The notes below the pieces were generated by a model. The model was not told the origin of the DNA, searched no databases, and worked only from the letters and a program-made list of their open reading frames with translations. A stretch of 64,000 nt of DNA from Nocardioides coralli (GTDB lineage: Bacteria > Actinomycetota > Actinomycetes > Propionibacteriales > Nocardioidaceae), in assembly GCF_019880385.1 (NCBI RefSeq), contig NZ_CP082273.1, forward strand, positions 2,852,001 to 2,916,000, given 5' to 3'. Of the stretch, positions 14,979 through 25,646 are shown one piece after another (position 1 is the stretch's first letter; each line of letters begins with the position of its first letter). Both the position numbers and the translations under genes were made by a program.

Positions 14979-16393
14979 TCCCGCGATTCTTCCATCCCCC
15001 CGCTGAGCACGTGGCGCAGCGTCTCGGGAAGCGTCTCCGCGACCAGCCCGGCGGTCAGCGGACCGCCGCGGCTGGCCAGGGTCGCCGCGGCACCGTGGAC
15101 CCAGCTGCCGACCGACGCGGCGTCGTACGCCGGGAGGCCGGCCGCGAGCAGGGAGCCGATCAGCCCTGCCAGCACGTCGCCGGCCCCCGCCGTGGCCAGC
15201 CACGGCACGCCGGTGGTGGTGACGCGGACGGGTCGACCGGGCTCCGCCACGAGCGTGTGACGCCCCTTGAGGAGCACCACCGCCCCGAACCGCTCGGCGG
15301 CCGCGCGTGCGTGGGCCAGCGGCCTCGCCTCGACGTCCGCGCGGGCGACGCCGGTCATGGCGGCCAGCTCGCCGGCGTGGGGCGTGAGGACGACCGGCAC
15401 GGGGAGCGGGCCGGTGACGTGGGTCAGGGCGTCGGCGTCCACGACCAGCGGGACGCCGTCGTCGGCCGCCGCCTCCAGCTCCGCGGCGGCCCCCTCACCG
15501 CCGCCGGGGCCGACGACCCAGGCCTGGACCCGGCCCTCCCCCACCACCTCGGGGTGGGCCTGCCGGACCGCGTCGGCGACCTCGCCGACGCAACGCACCA
15601 TCCCGGCAGGGCCGGCCATCGCGCCGGCGACGCACAGCGTCGCGGCGCCCGGGTAGGTCGCGGAACCGGCCCGGACCCCGACGACACCGCGGGTGTACTT
15701 GTGGTCGGTGCCCTGCGGGCGCGGGAGCAGCCGACGGACGTCGGGGGGCTGCAGCGACTCCACGACCGGGTCGGGCAGGTCGAGGCCGATGTCGACGAGG
15801 TGGATCGCGCCGCAGGCGGCCGCGGCCGGGTCGACGAGGTGGCCCACCTTGTGGGTGCCGAAGGTGACCGTCAGCGAGGCGGTCACGTGGTTGCCGTCGA
15901 GCTCGCCGGTGTCGACGCCGATGCCGCTGGGCGTGTCGACGGCCACCACGGGGACACCCGGGAGGTGCTCGAGCGCGGCCGCTGCCGCGGGTCGCAGCCC
16001 CGGCGTGCCGCCGATGCCGACGATCCCGTCGACCACGAGGTCCACCACCCCGTGCGTCTCGGCGTCGGCGACGACGTCGTGGGGCTCGGCCACGGTGCCG
16101 CCCGCGGCCCGCAGCGCCGCCAGTCCCCCGTCGTGCACCTGGTCGGCCAGCAGCCACGCCTCCACCGCCACGCCGCGGCGGGCCAGCCGTGCGCCGGCGT
16201 GGAGGGCGTCGCCACCGTTGTTGCCGGCGCCGACCAGCAGCACCACCCGCCGGCCGTAGCCGCCGCCCAGCAGGTCGAGGACCGCATGGGCCAGCCCCGT
16301 GGCCGCCCGCTGCATGAGCACGCCCTCCGGCAGGGTCCGCATCAGGGCCTCCTCGGCCTCGCGGACCTGCTCCACGGTGTGCGCCCGACGCAT
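14975..16393 (-). CDS. nnrD: Bifunctional NAD(P)H-hydrate epimerase / ADP-dependent dehydratase
   Basis: This 472-residue protein repairs NADHX and NADPHX. The N-terminal YjeF_N half (1-215) has VGAGNNGGDALHAGARL (54-70) for epimerisation. The C-terminal kinase-like half has GTDHKYTRGVVGV, LTPHAGELAAMTG and the signature TAGAGDVLAGLIGSLLAAG for dehydration. Both halves look intact. It opens the overlapping run nnrD-alr-hydrolase-tsaE. Confidence 0.96.
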   Translation of the reverse strand: MRRAHTVEQVREAEEALMRTLPEGVLMQRAATGLAHAVLDLLGGGYGRRVVLLVGAGNNGGDALHAGARLARRGVAVEAWLLADQVHDGGLAALRAAGGTVAEPHDVVADAETHGVVDLVVDGIVGIGGTPGLRPAAAAALEHLPGVPVVAVDTPSGIGVDTGELDGNHVTASLTVTFGTHKVGHLVDPAAAACGAIHLVDIGLDLPDPVVESLQPPDVRRLLPRPQGTDHKYTRGVVGVRAGSATYPGAATLCVAGAMAGPAGMVRCVGEVADAVRQAHPEVVGEGRVQAWVVGPGGGEGAAAELEAAADDGVPLVVDADALTHVTGPLPVPVVLTPHAGELAAMTGVARADVEARPLAHARAAAERFGAVVLLKGRHTLVAEPGRPVRVTTTGVPWLATAGAGDVLAGLIGSLLAAGLPAYDAASVGSWVHGAAATLASRGGPLTAGLVAETLPETLRHVLSGGMEESRE

Positions 16394-16411
16394 GGGCCCA
16401 CCCTATTCGCG

Positions 16412-16455
16412 GCGTGTGCCTCAGAGTGCGTCATGGCGCACCCTCAGGCACACGC
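16412..16455. terminator. Imperfect hairpin with GCGTGTGCCT arms
   Basis: 19-nt arms (16412-16430 and 16437-16455) pair with two mismatches around a 6-nt loop, between the acpS stop and the nnrD start. The GCGTGTGCCT core recurs in the hairpin at 24651-24702. It would separate glmS-acpS from the nnrD operon. Confidence 0.6.
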
Positions 16456-16471
16456 GGCCACAGGGGACCCG

Positions 16472-16825
16472 TCAGGACTCGAGGACGACCATCGCCGAGG
16501 CGATCCCCGCGTCGTGGGAGAGCGAGAGGTGGACCGTGCCCACGCCCAGCTCGTCGGCCCGCGTGCGCACGCTCCCCCGGATGACGAACCGTGGCCGGCC
16601 CGAGACCTCCGACTCGACCTCCGCGTCGTGCCAGGCCATCCCGACGGGGGCGCCGAGCGCCTTGGCCAGCGCCTCCTTCGCCGCGAACCGCGCGGCCAGC
16701 GAGGCCGGCGGCCGGCTGGCCTCCGCCGGCGTGAAGAGCCGCTCGAGCAGCCCGGGAGTCCGCTCCAGCGACGCCAGGAACCGGTCGATGTCGACCACGT
16801 CGATGCCGACCCCGATGACCGCCAC
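16472..16825 (-). CDS. acpS: Holo-[acyl-carrier-protein] synthase
   Basis: This 117-residue protein moves the 4'-phosphopantetheine of CoA to acyl carrier protein. It starts with [14 protein letters not shown] (magnesium Asp9) and has [13 protein letters not shown] (46-58) with the catalytic Glu51, and [16 protein letters not shown] at the end. GTG 16825 shares its first base with the glmS stop TAG (TAGTG), so the two are translationally coupled. Confidence 0.95.
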   Translation of the reverse strand: MAVIGVGIDVVDIDRFLASLERTPGLLERLFTPAEASRPPASLAARFAAKEALAKALGAPVGMAWHDAEVESEVSGRPRFVIRGSVRTRADELGVGTVHLSLSHDAGIASAMVVLES

Positions 16826-18669
16826 TACTCGACCGTGACCGACTTGGCGAGGTTGCGGGGCTGGTCGACGTCGTGGCCGAGCTGGGTCGCCAGCTCGCAG
16901 GCGAACAGCTGCAGCGGGACGACGGCCACCATCGGCTGCAGCAGCACGGGCACCTCGGGCAGCCGCACCAGCGCGTCGGCGTACGGCGTGATCGTGTCGT
17001 CGCCCTCCTCGGCCAGGCAGATGGTGCGCGCACCGCGGGCGCGGACCTCCTGGATGCCGCTGACCATCTTGTCGTGCAGGAAGTCGCGGCCCCGGGGCGG
17101 GACGACGCAGAGCACGGGCACACCGTCCTCGACGAGCGCGATCGGGCCGTGCTTCAGCTCACCGGCGGCGAAGCCCTCGGCGTGCAGGTAGGCGAGCTCC
17201 TTGAGCTTGAGCGCCCCCTCGAGCGCCACCGGGTAGCCGGCGTGGCGCCCCAGGAACAGCACCGACGTGTTGTCGACGTGAGCCCGCGCCAGCTCGTAGA
17301 CCTGCTCGTCGCCGTCGAGGACCGCCTGGATGTGGTCGGGCATCTGCTCGAGCTGGTCGATGATCTCGGCGATCTCGTCGCCGAAGCGGGTGCCCTTGAC
17401 CTGGGCCAGGTAGAGGGCGAGCAGGTAGCAGGCGACCAGCTGGGTGAGGAAGCCCTTGGTCGAGGCGACACCGATCTCGGGGCCGGCGTGGGTGTAGATG
17501 ACACCGTCGGACTCGCGCGGGATCGTCGAGCCGTTGGTGTTGCAGATCGCCAGCACCTTCGACCGCTGCACCCGTGCGTGCCGGATCGCCTGCAGCGTGT
17601 CGGCGGTCTCGCCGGACTGGCTGATCGCCACGACGAGCGTCCGCTGGGTGAGGATCGGGTCGCGGTAGCGGAACTCCGAGGCCAGCTCGACCTCCACCGG
17701 GATGCGGGTCCAGTGCTCGACGGCGTACTTCGCGACCATGCCGGCGTAGAACGAGGTCCCGGCCGCGATCACGATGATCTTGTCGATGTCGCGCAGCTCA
17801 TCGTCGGAGAGCCGCATCTCGTCGAGCTGCAGCAGACCCTCCGGCGTACGCCGCCCCAGCAGCGAGTCGGCGACCGCACGCGGCTGCTCGTAGATCTCCT
17901 TGCGCATGAACCAGTCGTAGCCGCCCTTCTCGGCGGCCGAGAGGTCCCAGTCGACGTGGTAGCGCCGCCCCTCCGCAGGCGTCCCGTCGAAGTCGGTCAC
18001 CTGCACCCCGTCGGCGGTGATCGTGACGACCTGGTCCTGGCCGAGCTCCATCGCCTCGTGGGTGTGCTCGATGAAGGCGGCAACGTCGGAGCCGAGGAAG
18101 TGCTCACCCTCGCCGATCCCGACCACCAGCGGCGAGTTGCGGCGCGCCGCCACGACCCGGGAGGGGTCCTGCGCGTCGACGGCGACGAGCGTGAAGGCGC
18201 CCTCCAGCCGACGGCTCACCTCCTGCATGGCGGTGGTCAGGTCCCGGCCGGCGACCACCGCCAGCTCGAGCAGGTGGGCGGCGACCTCGGTGTCGGTGTC
18301 ACTGACCATGACGTGGCCGGCACGCTCGAGCTCGCCGCGCAGCTCCGCGAAGTTCTCGATGATCCCGTTGTGCACCAGCGCGACCCGTCCGGTGCGACCG
18401 AGGTGGGGGTGGGCGTTGGGGTCGTTGGGCGCGCCGTGGGTGGCCCAGCGGGTGTGCCCGATGCCGGTCGTCGCGGCCGGCAGGGGCTGCTCCGCGATGG
18501 CCTTCTCGAGGTTGGCCAGCTTGCCCGCACGCTTGTCGTGGGCGATCGCGCCGTCGGAGACGAGAGCCACGCCGGCAGAGTCGTAGCCCCGGTACTCCAG
18601 GCGACGCAGCCCCTCGATCACCACACCCTGCGCCGGTTGCTGACCGACGTACCCGACGATTCCGCACAT
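16825..18669 (-). CDS. glmS: Glutamine-fructose-6-phosphate aminotransferase (isomerizing)
   Basis: This 614-residue enzyme makes glucosamine-6-phosphate, the first step to UDP-GlcNAc. Cys2 of MCGIVGYVG is the glutaminase nucleophile after Met removal. The N-terminal domain has GHTRWATHG; two SIS domains follow with [12 protein letters not shown] and the C-terminal [11 protein letters not shown] 18669 is fixed by the Cys2 rule. TAGACT lies 7 nt upstream, suggesting a leaderless transcript divergent from coaA. Confidence 0.98.
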   Translation of the reverse strand: MCGIVGYVGQQPAQGVVIEGLRRLEYRGYDSAGVALVSDGAIAHDKRAGKLANLEKAIAEQPLPAATTGIGHTRWATHGAPNDPNAHPHLGRTGRVALVHNGIIENFAELRGELERAGHVMVSDTDTEVAAHLLELAVVAGRDLTTAMQEVSRRLEGAFTLVAVDAQDPSRVVAARRNSPLVVGIGEGEHFLGSDVAAFIEHTHEAMELGQDQVVTITADGVQVTDFDGTPAEGRRYHVDWDLSAAEKGGYDWFMRKEIYEQPRAVADSLLGRRTPEGLLQLDEMRLSDDELRDIDKIIVIAAGTSFYAGMVAKYAVEHWTRIPVEVELASEFRYRDPILTQRTLVVAISQSGETADTLQAIRHARVQRSKVLAICNTNGSTIPRESDGVIYTHAGPEIGVASTKGFLTQLVACYLLALYLAQVKGTRFGDEIAEIIDQLEQMPDHIQAVLDGDEQVYELARAHVDNTSVLFLGRHAGYPVALEGALKLKELAYLHAEGFAAGELKHGPIALVEDGVPVLCVVPPRGRDFLHDKMVSGIQEVRARGARTICLAEEGDDTITPYADALVRLPEVPVLLQPMVAVVPLQLFACELATQLGHDVDQPRNLAKSVTVE

Positions 18670-18676
18670 GGCCGCG

Positions 18677-18705
18677 AGTCTAGGGCGTGGCTCTGCTGCA
18701 AGAAT
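18677..18705. promoter_or_regulatory. Divergent -10-like elements of glmS and coaA
   Basis: On the minus strand TAGACT (18677-18682) ends 7 nt before glmS ATG. On the plus strand AAGAAT (18700-18705) ends 7 nt before coaA ATG 18713. Both fit leaderless transcription from a 43-bp shared region. Confidence 0.45.
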
Positions 18706-18712
18706 GCCGCGC

Positions 18713-19687
18713 ATGTCTTCCAACGGCGGGGGGCCCGACGACAACGGCCGCGAGACCTCGCCGTACGTCGAGCTCGACCGGGCCGCCTGGGCCGCCCTCG
18801 GCAAGGAGACCGAGAGCCCGCTGACCGCCGACGAGATCACCCGGCTCCGTGGCCTCGGTGACGCGCTCGACCTCGAGGAGGTGGAGCAGGTCTACCTGCC
18901 GATCTCCCGCCTCCTGAGCCTCTACGTGGAGGCGGCCGGGCGGCTCCACCGCGACCAGGAGACGTTCCTCAACCAGCCGCACCCGCCGCGCACGCCGTTC
19001 GTCATCGGTCTGGCGGGGTCGGTGGCGGTCGGCAAGTCCACCACGGCCCGGGTGCTCCAGCACCTGCTCGCCCACTGGCCCGAGCACCCCAAGGTCTCGC
19101 TGGTCACCACCGACGGCTTCCTCTACCCCAACGCGGAGCTGGAGCGTCGGGGCCTGCTGCACCGCAAGGGGTTCCCGGAGTCCTACGACCGGCGAGCGCT
19201 GCTGCGCTTCGTCGTCGACATCAAGTCCGGTGAGGAGGAGGTGCTGGCCCCGGTCTACTCGCACCTGGTCTACGACGTCGTTCCCGACGAGCACGTGGCC
19301 GTGACCAGCCCCGACATCGTCATCATCGAGGGCCTCAACGTGCTGCAGCCGGCGCGGGTCCGCGACGACGGGCGCGCCGGGCTGACGCTGAGCGACTTCT
19401 TCGACTTCTCGGTCTACGTGGACGCGCGCACCGAGCACATCCGCGCGTGGTACGTCGAACGGTTCCTGCGGCTGCGCGAGACGGCGTTCCGCGACCCGGA
19501 GTCCTACTTCGCCAAGTACGCCGCGCTCTCGGAGGCCGAGGCGGTCCGCACCGCCACGCACCTCTGGGACACGATCAACGGGCCGAACCTCACCCAGAAC
19601 GTGCTGCCCACGCGGTCACGCGCCACCCTGGTGCTGCGCAAGGACCGCGACCACTCCGTGCGCTACGTGCGGCTGCGCAAGCTCTGA
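18713..19687 (+). CDS. coaA: Type I pantothenate kinase
   Basis: This 324-residue P-loop kinase phosphorylates pantothenate, the committed step of CoA synthesis. Walker A is GSVAVGKST (102-110). Other family blocks are [36 protein letters not shown] and the late NILPT-like [14 protein letters not shown] 18713 is preferred to ATG 18704 because AAGAAT lies 7 nt upstream. It supplies the CoA used by acpS across the divergent promoter. Confidence 0.96.
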   Translation: MSSNGGGPDDNGRETSPYVELDRAAWAALGKETESPLTADEITRLRGLGDALDLEEVEQVYLPISRLLSLYVEAAGRLHRDQETFLNQPHPPRTPFVIGLAGSVAVGKSTTARVLQHLLAHWPEHPKVSLVTTDGFLYPNAELERRGLLHRKGFPESYDRRALLRFVVDIKSGEEEVLAPVYSHLVYDVVPDEHVAVTSPDIVIIEGLNVLQPARVRDDGRAGLTLSDFFDFSVYVDARTEHIRAWYVERFLRLRETAFRDPESYFAKYAALSEAEAVRTATHLWDTINGPNLTQNVLPTRSRATLVLRKDRDHSVRYVRLRKL

Positions 19688-19956
19688 CTGGGTGTGCCCC
19701 ATTTCCTGGTCGGGTGCGGCTGCGGAGAAGCGCACGCTCAGGCCGATGAGCGGGTGGACCGCCGCCTGTGCCGTCGTGTTCGCGCCAGCGGGCAGACACC
19801 GACGATTCGCCGCCACTTCGAGCCTCGCGAGCGACGTTTGCCCGCTGCTGCGTTCGGCTCGAGCCAGTGACGCCCGTCCCGCGCCAGCGCACGGATCTGC
19901 CGCGAAGAGCGCGGTCCTGCCGATGACAGGTCACTCGCTTGGTCATACTGCCGGGG

Positions 19957-20205
19957 ATGGATGAGTCAGAGGCACAGGCATCAGCCGACTACGCTCGGAA
20001 GGCCGCAAGAACCCTCGTCGGGGGTTGGTCGGTTTTGTCTGCCATCTTGGCGGTCGTCCTCGTGGCTGTTGCCGTCGAAGATGACGACCCAACCCGCGCA
20101 CTGGCAGCCCTGGCTGGCCTCGGCTTCGGAGTCCTAGCAGTGATGTTGGCGGTGCTGTCGAGGCGCGCCCGGCGTGCGTTTCAGCACCCTGATTCAGACA
20201 AGTGA
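19957..20205 (+). CDS. Small two-span membrane protein, unknown function
   Basis: This 82-residue protein starts MDESEAQASADYARKA. It has two hydrophobic segments, at about 22-42 (WSVLSAILAVVLVAVAV) and 50-70 (ALAALAGLGFGVLAVMLAVL), joined by an acidic loop, and an Arg-rich end. ATG 19957 is chosen over an in-frame TTG 18 nt upstream. It resembles no family I recognise. Codon use is less GC-rich than that of coaA and glmM. The next small membrane-protein gene follows closely, so the two may act together. Confidence 0.6.
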   Translation: MDESEAQASADYARKAARTLVGGWSVLSAILAVVLVAVAVEDDDPTRALAALAGLGFGVLAVMLAVLSRRARRAFQHPDSDK

Positions 20206-20267
20206 TCGGGCATCGCTGGATCGAAGTCCTGATAACTTCGCGCTCTTCCACCGGGGCGAGGAGAGCC

Positions 20268-20558
20268 ATGAGTAGTTCAATCTCGGGTAGGTGGCGACTT
20301 AACCTCCGCAACCCGTTCTTCTACGCGGCCTTGTTTGGCGCGGGCTGCACTGGCGTCGCGGGCATGTTGCTCGCTGGCGCCGACGTCGCAACGGCCCTGC
20401 TGCTCTTCGGACCAATCCTGGTGTTGCTCTGGGTGACCATGCCGTTCCTTATTCCACCGGCACCTGCGGACATCGATCATCGAGTTCTGCGGTTGGTGAC
20501 GCTCGCCGGATGGGGCGTGGTGCTTCTGGTCGTGGCGCTCGTCGTTACACGGCTCTGA
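20268..20558 (+). CDS. Small membrane protein, unknown function
   Basis: This 96-residue protein has a basic start (SSSISGRWRLNLRN) and three hydrophobic segments: FFYAALFGAGCTGVAGMLLA, ATALLLFGPILVLLWVTMPFL and LVTLAGWGVVLLVVALVV. ATG 20268 has SD GAGGAG 4 nt upstream and is preferred to a GTG at 20202 that would overlap the preceding stop. No family recognised. Tandem hairpins follow directly. Confidence 0.62.
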   Translation: MSSSISGRWRLNLRNPFFYAALFGAGCTGVAGMLLAGADVATALLLFGPILVLLWVTMPFLIPPAPADIDHRVLRLVTLAGWGVVLLVVALVVTRL

Positions 20559-20599
20559 CCGATCCGACGTGATCGGTCCCTGGCGTGACCAGCGCCAGG
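20558..20599 (+). terminator. Tandem hairpins after the small membrane-protein genes
   Basis: ACCGATC/GATCGGT (20558-20577, 6-nt loop) begins at the last base of the stop codon, and CCTGGCG/CGCCAGG (20579-20599) follows at once. The placement fits termination of the preceding gene. Confidence 0.6.
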
Positions 20600-20721
20600 C
20601 AGACTGGGGCGGTCGCTTGCGACACCGACTGACCGCACACGCCGCTGAGCGGATGGCGGCATCGCGTTCGCTGCGCCGCAGTCCCAGCCACATGTGACAC
20701 ACCCAGTGAGGGCTGCGAGCC

Positions 20722-22071
20722 TCAGAGGGCCAGCTGCTGCCGTACGACGCCCGCCAGCCGCTCGGCGACACCGCGTGCCTGGTCCTCGGTCGGCGCCTCG
20801 ACCATCACGCGCACGATCGGCTCGGTCCCCGACGGCCGGAGCAGGATTCTCCCGCTGCCGTTGAGAGCGGCCTCCTCCTCGGCCACGGCGGCCGCGACGA
20901 CCGCGTCCTCGTCGGCCCGCGACTTGTCGACCCCCGGCACGTTGACGAGCACCTGAGGCAGCCGCGTCATCACCGAGGCCAGGTCCTGCAGCGACCGGCC
21001 GGTGGTGGCCATCCGGTCCAGGACGTGGAGCGCGGTGAGGATGCCGTCGCCGGTGGTGGCGTGGTCGCTCATGATGACGTGGCCGGACTGCTCCCCGCCG
21101 AGGGAGTAGCCGGAGACCTTCATGGCCTCGAGCACGTAGCGGTCGCCGACCTTGGTCTGGCGCACCCCGATGCCGGCCTCCCGCATCGCCTGGACGAAGC
21201 CGAGGTTGCTCATCACCGTGGCGACCACGGTGTCCTTGGCCAGCCGGCCCTGCTCGAGCAGCGACTGGGCGAGGACCGCAAGGATCTGGTCGCCGTCGAC
21301 GACGTTGCCCTCGTGGTCGACGGCCAGGCAGCGGTCGGCGTCGCCGTCGAGGGCGAAGCCGACGTCGGCGCCGTCCTTGAGCACGGCCTCGCGCAGCGAG
21401 TCGAGATGGGTAGAGCCACACCCGTCGTTGATGTTGACCCCGTCGGGCAGGGCGTGGATGGCGGTGACGTCGGCACCGGCACCCACGAGCGCGCGGGGCC
21501 CGGCCTCCGAGGCGGCCCCCTGGGCGCAGTCGAGGACGACGCGGATGCCGACGAGCGGGCGCTCCACCGTGGAGATGAGGTGACCGACGTAGACGTCGAG
21601 AGCGTCCTCGCGGGCCCGCACCCGCCCGACGCCGCCGCCCTGCGGCCGCTGCCACTCCTCGCGCAGCCGCTCCTCGATGGCCATCTCGAGGGCATCGTCG
21701 AGCTTCTGCCCGCCGCGGGCGAGGAACTTGATGCCGTTGTCGGGCATCGGGTTGTGGGACGCCGACAGCATCACGCCGAGGTCGGCGCCGAGCGTGTCGG
21801 TCAGGTAGGCGACCCCCGGGGTGGGGAGCACGCCGAGCAGGTGGACGTCGACGCCGGCCGAGGCGAGCCCGGCGACCACGGCCGCCTCGAGGAACTCGCC
21901 CGAGACGCGCGTGTCACGCCCCACGACCGCGAAGGGTCGGTGGCCCTCGAACTCGCCGGCCTCGGCGAGCACGTGGGCGGCGGCGACGGAAAGGTCCAGG
22001 GCCAGCTCAGCGGTGAGATCACCGTTGGCCAGGCCCCGGACCCCGTCCGTGCCGAAGTAGCGCTTCGTCAT
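20722..22071 (-). CDS. glmM: Phosphoglucosamine mutase
   Basis: This 449-residue enzyme converts glucosamine-6-phosphate from GlmS into glucosamine-1-phosphate. It starts [13 protein letters not shown]; the phosphoserine loop is [16 protein letters not shown] (Ser105), the metal loop [11 protein letters not shown], sugar-specificity loop GGEQSGHVI and the phosphate loop [15 protein letters not shown]. It lies 22 bp downstream of rpsI on the same strand, so it is probably co-transcribed with rplM-rpsI, a common actinobacterial order. Confidence 0.97.
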   Translation of the reverse strand: MTKRYFGTDGVRGLANGDLTAELALDLSVAAAHVLAEAGEFEGHRPFAVVGRDTRVSGEFLEAAVVAGLASAGVDVHLLGVLPTPGVAYLTDTLGADLGVMLSASHNPMPDNGIKFLARGGQKLDDALEMAIEERLREEWQRPQGGGVGRVRAREDALDVYVGHLISTVERPLVGIRVVLDCAQGAASEAGPRALVGAGADVTAIHALPDGVNINDGCGSTHLDSLREAVLKDGADVGFALDGDADRCLAVDHEGNVVDGDQILAVLAQSLLEQGRLAKDTVVATVMSNLGFVQAMREAGIGVRQTKVGDRYVLEAMKVSGYSLGGEQSGHVIMSDHATTGDGILTALHVLDRMATTGRSLQDLASVMTRLPQVLVNVPGVDKSRADEDAVVAAAVAEEEAALNGSGRILLRPSGTEPIVRVMVEAPTEDQARGVAERLAGVVRQQLAL

Positions 22072-22093
22072 GTACGCCGCAGCGTCCGACGGA

Positions 22094-22591
22094 TCAGCGC
22101 TTGCTGTACTGAGGCGCCTTGCGGGCCTTCTTGAGGCCGGCCTTCTTGCGCTCGATGACGCGGGCGTCGCGGGTCAGCAGGCCAGCCTTCTTGAGCACCG
22201 GGCGGTTGGCCTCGACGTCGACGGCGTTGAGGGCGCGGGCCACGCCGAGGCGCAGCGCGCCGGCCTGGCCGGTGATGCCACCGCCGTGGATGCGGGCGAT
22301 CACGTCGAAGCGACCCTCGAGGCGGGTCGCCACGAAGGGCTCGTTGACGACCTGCTGGTGGAGCTTGTTGGGGAAGTAGGCGTCGAGCGGGCGACCGTTG
22401 ACGGTCCAGCTGCCGGTGCCGGGCACGATCCGGACGCGGGCGACGGCCTGCTTGCGGCGGCCGGTGGCCGCGGCGGGGGCGATGGCGGAGCTGACGGGCG
22501 CGTCGGCGGCCGGCGCGCTCTCCGAGCTGTAGGCGACGCCCTGCTCGTTGGTCTCGAAGGTCTCCTCGACCTCGGTCTGGTTCTCAGTCAC
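22094..22591 (-). CDS. rpsI: 30S ribosomal protein S9
   Basis: This 165-residue protein is S9 with an acidic, Ala-rich N-terminal extension of about 40 residues before [15 protein letters not shown]. The conserved C-terminus [10 protein letters not shown] reaches the P-site tRNA. GTG 22591 has GAGG upstream. Extensions of this kind are usual for actinobacterial S9. It is paired with rplM, 26 bp upstream. Confidence 0.97.
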   Translation of the reverse strand: MTENQTEVEETFETNEQGVAYSSESAPAADAPVSSAIAPAAATGRRKQAVARVRIVPGTGSWTVNGRPLDAYFPNKLHQQVVNEPFVATRLEGRFDVIARIHGGGITGQAGALRLGVARALNAVDVEANRPVLKKAGLLTRDARVIERKKAGLKKARKAPQYSKR

Positions 22592-22617
22592 TGGATAAGT
22601 CCTCTGCGTCCTGGTCG

Positions 22618-23064
22618 TCAGCCCTGGGAGATCTGCGAGATCTCGAACGGCGTGGCCTGCTGGGCCTGGTGCGGGTGGTGGGGTCCGGAGTAGACCTTGA
22701 GCTTCTTGAGCATCTGCCGGCCGAGCTTGTTCTTCGGCAGCATGCCCCAGACGGCCTTCTCGATGACCTTGCGGGCGTCCTTGTCGAGGCCCTCGCCGAT
22801 CGGGGTCGCGGTCAGGCCACCGGGGTAGCCGGAGTGGCGGTAGCTCATCTTCTTGGTGGCCTTCTGGCCGGTGAGCGCCACCTTCTCGGCGTTGACGATG
22901 ATCACGAAGTCGCCGGTGTCCATGTGGGGGGCGAAGATCGGCTTGTGCTTGCCGCGCAGCAGGTTGGCGGTCTGGACGGCGAGGCGGCCCAGGACGACGT
23001 CGGTCGCGTCGATGACGTGCCAGTCGCGCTGGATGTCGCCCGGCTTCGGGCTGTAGGTGCGCAC
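22618..23064 (-). CDS. rplM: 50S ribosomal protein L13
   Basis: This 148-residue protein begins [20 protein letters not shown] and contains [17 protein letters not shown] and [10 protein letters not shown], all L13 signatures, ending with a typical [19 protein letters not shown] segment. GTG 23064 has GAGAAGGG upstream. It heads the rplM-rpsI-glmM unit; the region before it is likely its leader. Confidence 0.98.
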   Translation of the reverse strand: MRTYSPKPGDIQRDWHVIDATDVVLGRLAVQTANLLRGKHKPIFAPHMDTGDFVIIVNAEKVALTGQKATKKMSYRHSGYPGGLTATPIGEGLDKDARKVIEKAVWGMLPKNKLGRQMLKKLKVYSGPHHPHQAQQATPFEISQISQG

Positions 23065-23339
23065 GTGTGTGCCCTTCTCGTTCGTTGATCCCGCGCCGGT
23101 GGACCCGGCCGGGTGGTGGTGCTGCGGCTTCTGACGAACACGGCCCGGCTCAGACTTCGGTCCGGGACTGCACTCCGACCCACGTGGAGGTCGGGGCGCG
23201 GCAGGAGTCGCGACCGCTCAGATTACCGGCGGGCCGACGTACAGGTCAAAACGCGCCAACCCCCACCTGACCTGCGGGGACGGGACGGGTTCCAAGACGC
23301 AGATTCGCGCCGCTCCGCTGCCGGGGTTAGGTTGGGCGG
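23065..23339. promoter_or_regulatory. 275-bp divergent region rplM/gltA
   Basis: This gene-free stretch must hold the rplM promoter and a long 5' leader, and the gltA promoter. On the plus strand TAGGTT (23328-23333) ends 6 nt before the gltA GTG. Read toward rplM there is a GC-rich segment with ACCTCCACGTGG-type self-complementarity near 23180-23195 that could be a leader hairpin. I cannot match it to a named ribosomal-protein leader. Confidence 0.4.
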
Positions 23340-24629
<1,290 letters not shown>

Positions 24630-24650
24630 GCACCACCCCGACACACGCGA

Positions 24651-24702
24651 CGCGGCGTGTGCCTCGACGTGCGCCTGGGCGCCCGCTGAGGCACACGCCG
24701 CG
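24651..24702. terminator. Hairpin with CGCGGCGTGTGCCTC arms between convergent genes
   Basis: Perfect 15-bp arms (24651-24665 and 24688-24702) surround a 22-nt loop. It follows gltA and precedes the stop of the leftward epimerase gene. Its GCGTGTGCCT core is shared with the hairpin at 16412-16455. Confidence 0.7.
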
Positions 24703-24709
24703 CTGCTTC

Positions 24710-25618
24710 TCAGCGCAGGTCGTCGGCGAGCTCACGCAGAGCCGTGGTCAGGTCGACACGGGGGCGCCAGCCCCAGGCGTGGGCACGGTCCGCCCGCACC
24801 TGTCCCGTCCAGCTCGGCTCCTCGACCCAGGTCGGTTCGACGCCCAGGGCTTCGGTGACGGTTCCGAGGTAGTCCCGCCACGTGGCCGGCTGCGCGGCGA
24901 CGTTCAGCGCCGTGCAACCGAGCGGCACGGGCCCGGCAGCCGGGTCGTCGGCCTCCGGCACGCGTTCGGTCGCGAGATCGGCGGCCAGCGTCGACAAGTC
25001 CTCGACGTGCACCCAGGCCCAGCTGCGGCGGGGGTCGGCGCGACGGGCGACCGGGTCGTCCCGGACGTCCGCCGGCCGCAGGGTGTTCCAGACCGAGCTG
25101 TCGCCGCGACCGAGGATCGCTGGCGGACGGAGCAGGACGCGGGTCAGCCCGTCCACCCCAGCGAGCGCCGCCTCGGCGTCCCGCTTGGTCACGGGGTAGG
25201 CGCCGGCGTCGTCACCGACGAGCTGCGAGGACTCGTCGACGTCGCCCACCCCGGGTGAGCGGTCGTAGACCGCCGCCGTCGACAGGTGGACCAGCCGGGA
25301 GACCCCGGCGTCCCGGGCGGCCTCGGCGAAGGCGCTGGTGCCCTCCACACCGACCCTGCGCTGGACGTCGTGGCCGCTGCCCATCGGGTGCACGGTCGTC
25401 ACCACGGCGTCTGCCCCGGTGGCGGCTGCGCGGGCGACCTCTGGGTCGGCGAAGTCACCCACGAGCTCCTCGGTGCCCGCCGGCGCGGTGCCGGCCCGCC
25501 GGACCATGGCCCGGACCCGGGCGCCCTGCTCGAGGAGGGCGGCGCAGGTGCGCGAGCCGACCAGCCCGTTGGCTCCGGTGACCACGACGGTGACGGCAGA
25601 GGGGTCGGGTCGGTTCAT
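24710..25618 (-). CDS. NAD-dependent epimerase/dehydratase family protein
   Basis: This 302-residue extended SDR starts with the Rossmann motif VVVTGANGLVGSRTCAALL and has HLSTAAVYDRS and the active-site region AYPVTKRDAE (a Y-x-x-x-K motif). WAWVHVEDLS is the late SDR block. It resembles UDP-sugar or flavonol-reductase-type enzymes; the substrate is unknown. ATG 25618 is chosen because it puts the Rossmann loop at residue ~11. An alpha/beta hydrolase gene lies 28 bp upstream on the same strand. Confidence 0.87.
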   Translation of the reverse strand: MNRPDPSAVTVVVTGANGLVGSRTCAALLEQGARVRAMVRRAGTAPAGTEELVGDFADPEVARAAATGADAVVTTVHPMGSGHDVQRRVGVEGTSAFAEAARDAGVSRLVHLSTAAVYDRSPGVGDVDESSQLVGDDAGAYPVTKRDAEAALAGVDGLTRVLLRPPAILGRGDSSVWNTLRPADVRDDPVARRADPRRSWAWVHVEDLSTLAADLATERVPEADDPAAGPVPLGCTALNVAAQPATWRDYLGTVTEALGVEPTWVEEPSWTGQVRADRAHAWGWRPRVDLTTALRELADDLR

Positions 25619-25646
25619 GGCACCCACCCTGCCAGCCGGCACCAGC

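Larger units (their letters stand above)
19687..20707. other. Atypical islet bounded by a 10-bp inverted repeat
   Basis: ACTGGGTGTG (19687-19696, overlapping the coaA stop) and CACACCCAGT (20698-20707) bound about 1 kb holding two small membrane-protein genes. Codon use inside is visibly less GC3-biased than in neighbours. Between 19697 and 19956 I see no convincing gene, only an imperfect inverted repeat (AGCGGGCA 19787 / TGCCCGCT 19839). No transposase is present. Confidence 0.4.

Noticed and set aside
16873..18861. Plus-strand frame of about 660 codons antisense to glmS
   Set aside because: glmS is certain on the minus strand; the antisense composition is that of a GC shadow.
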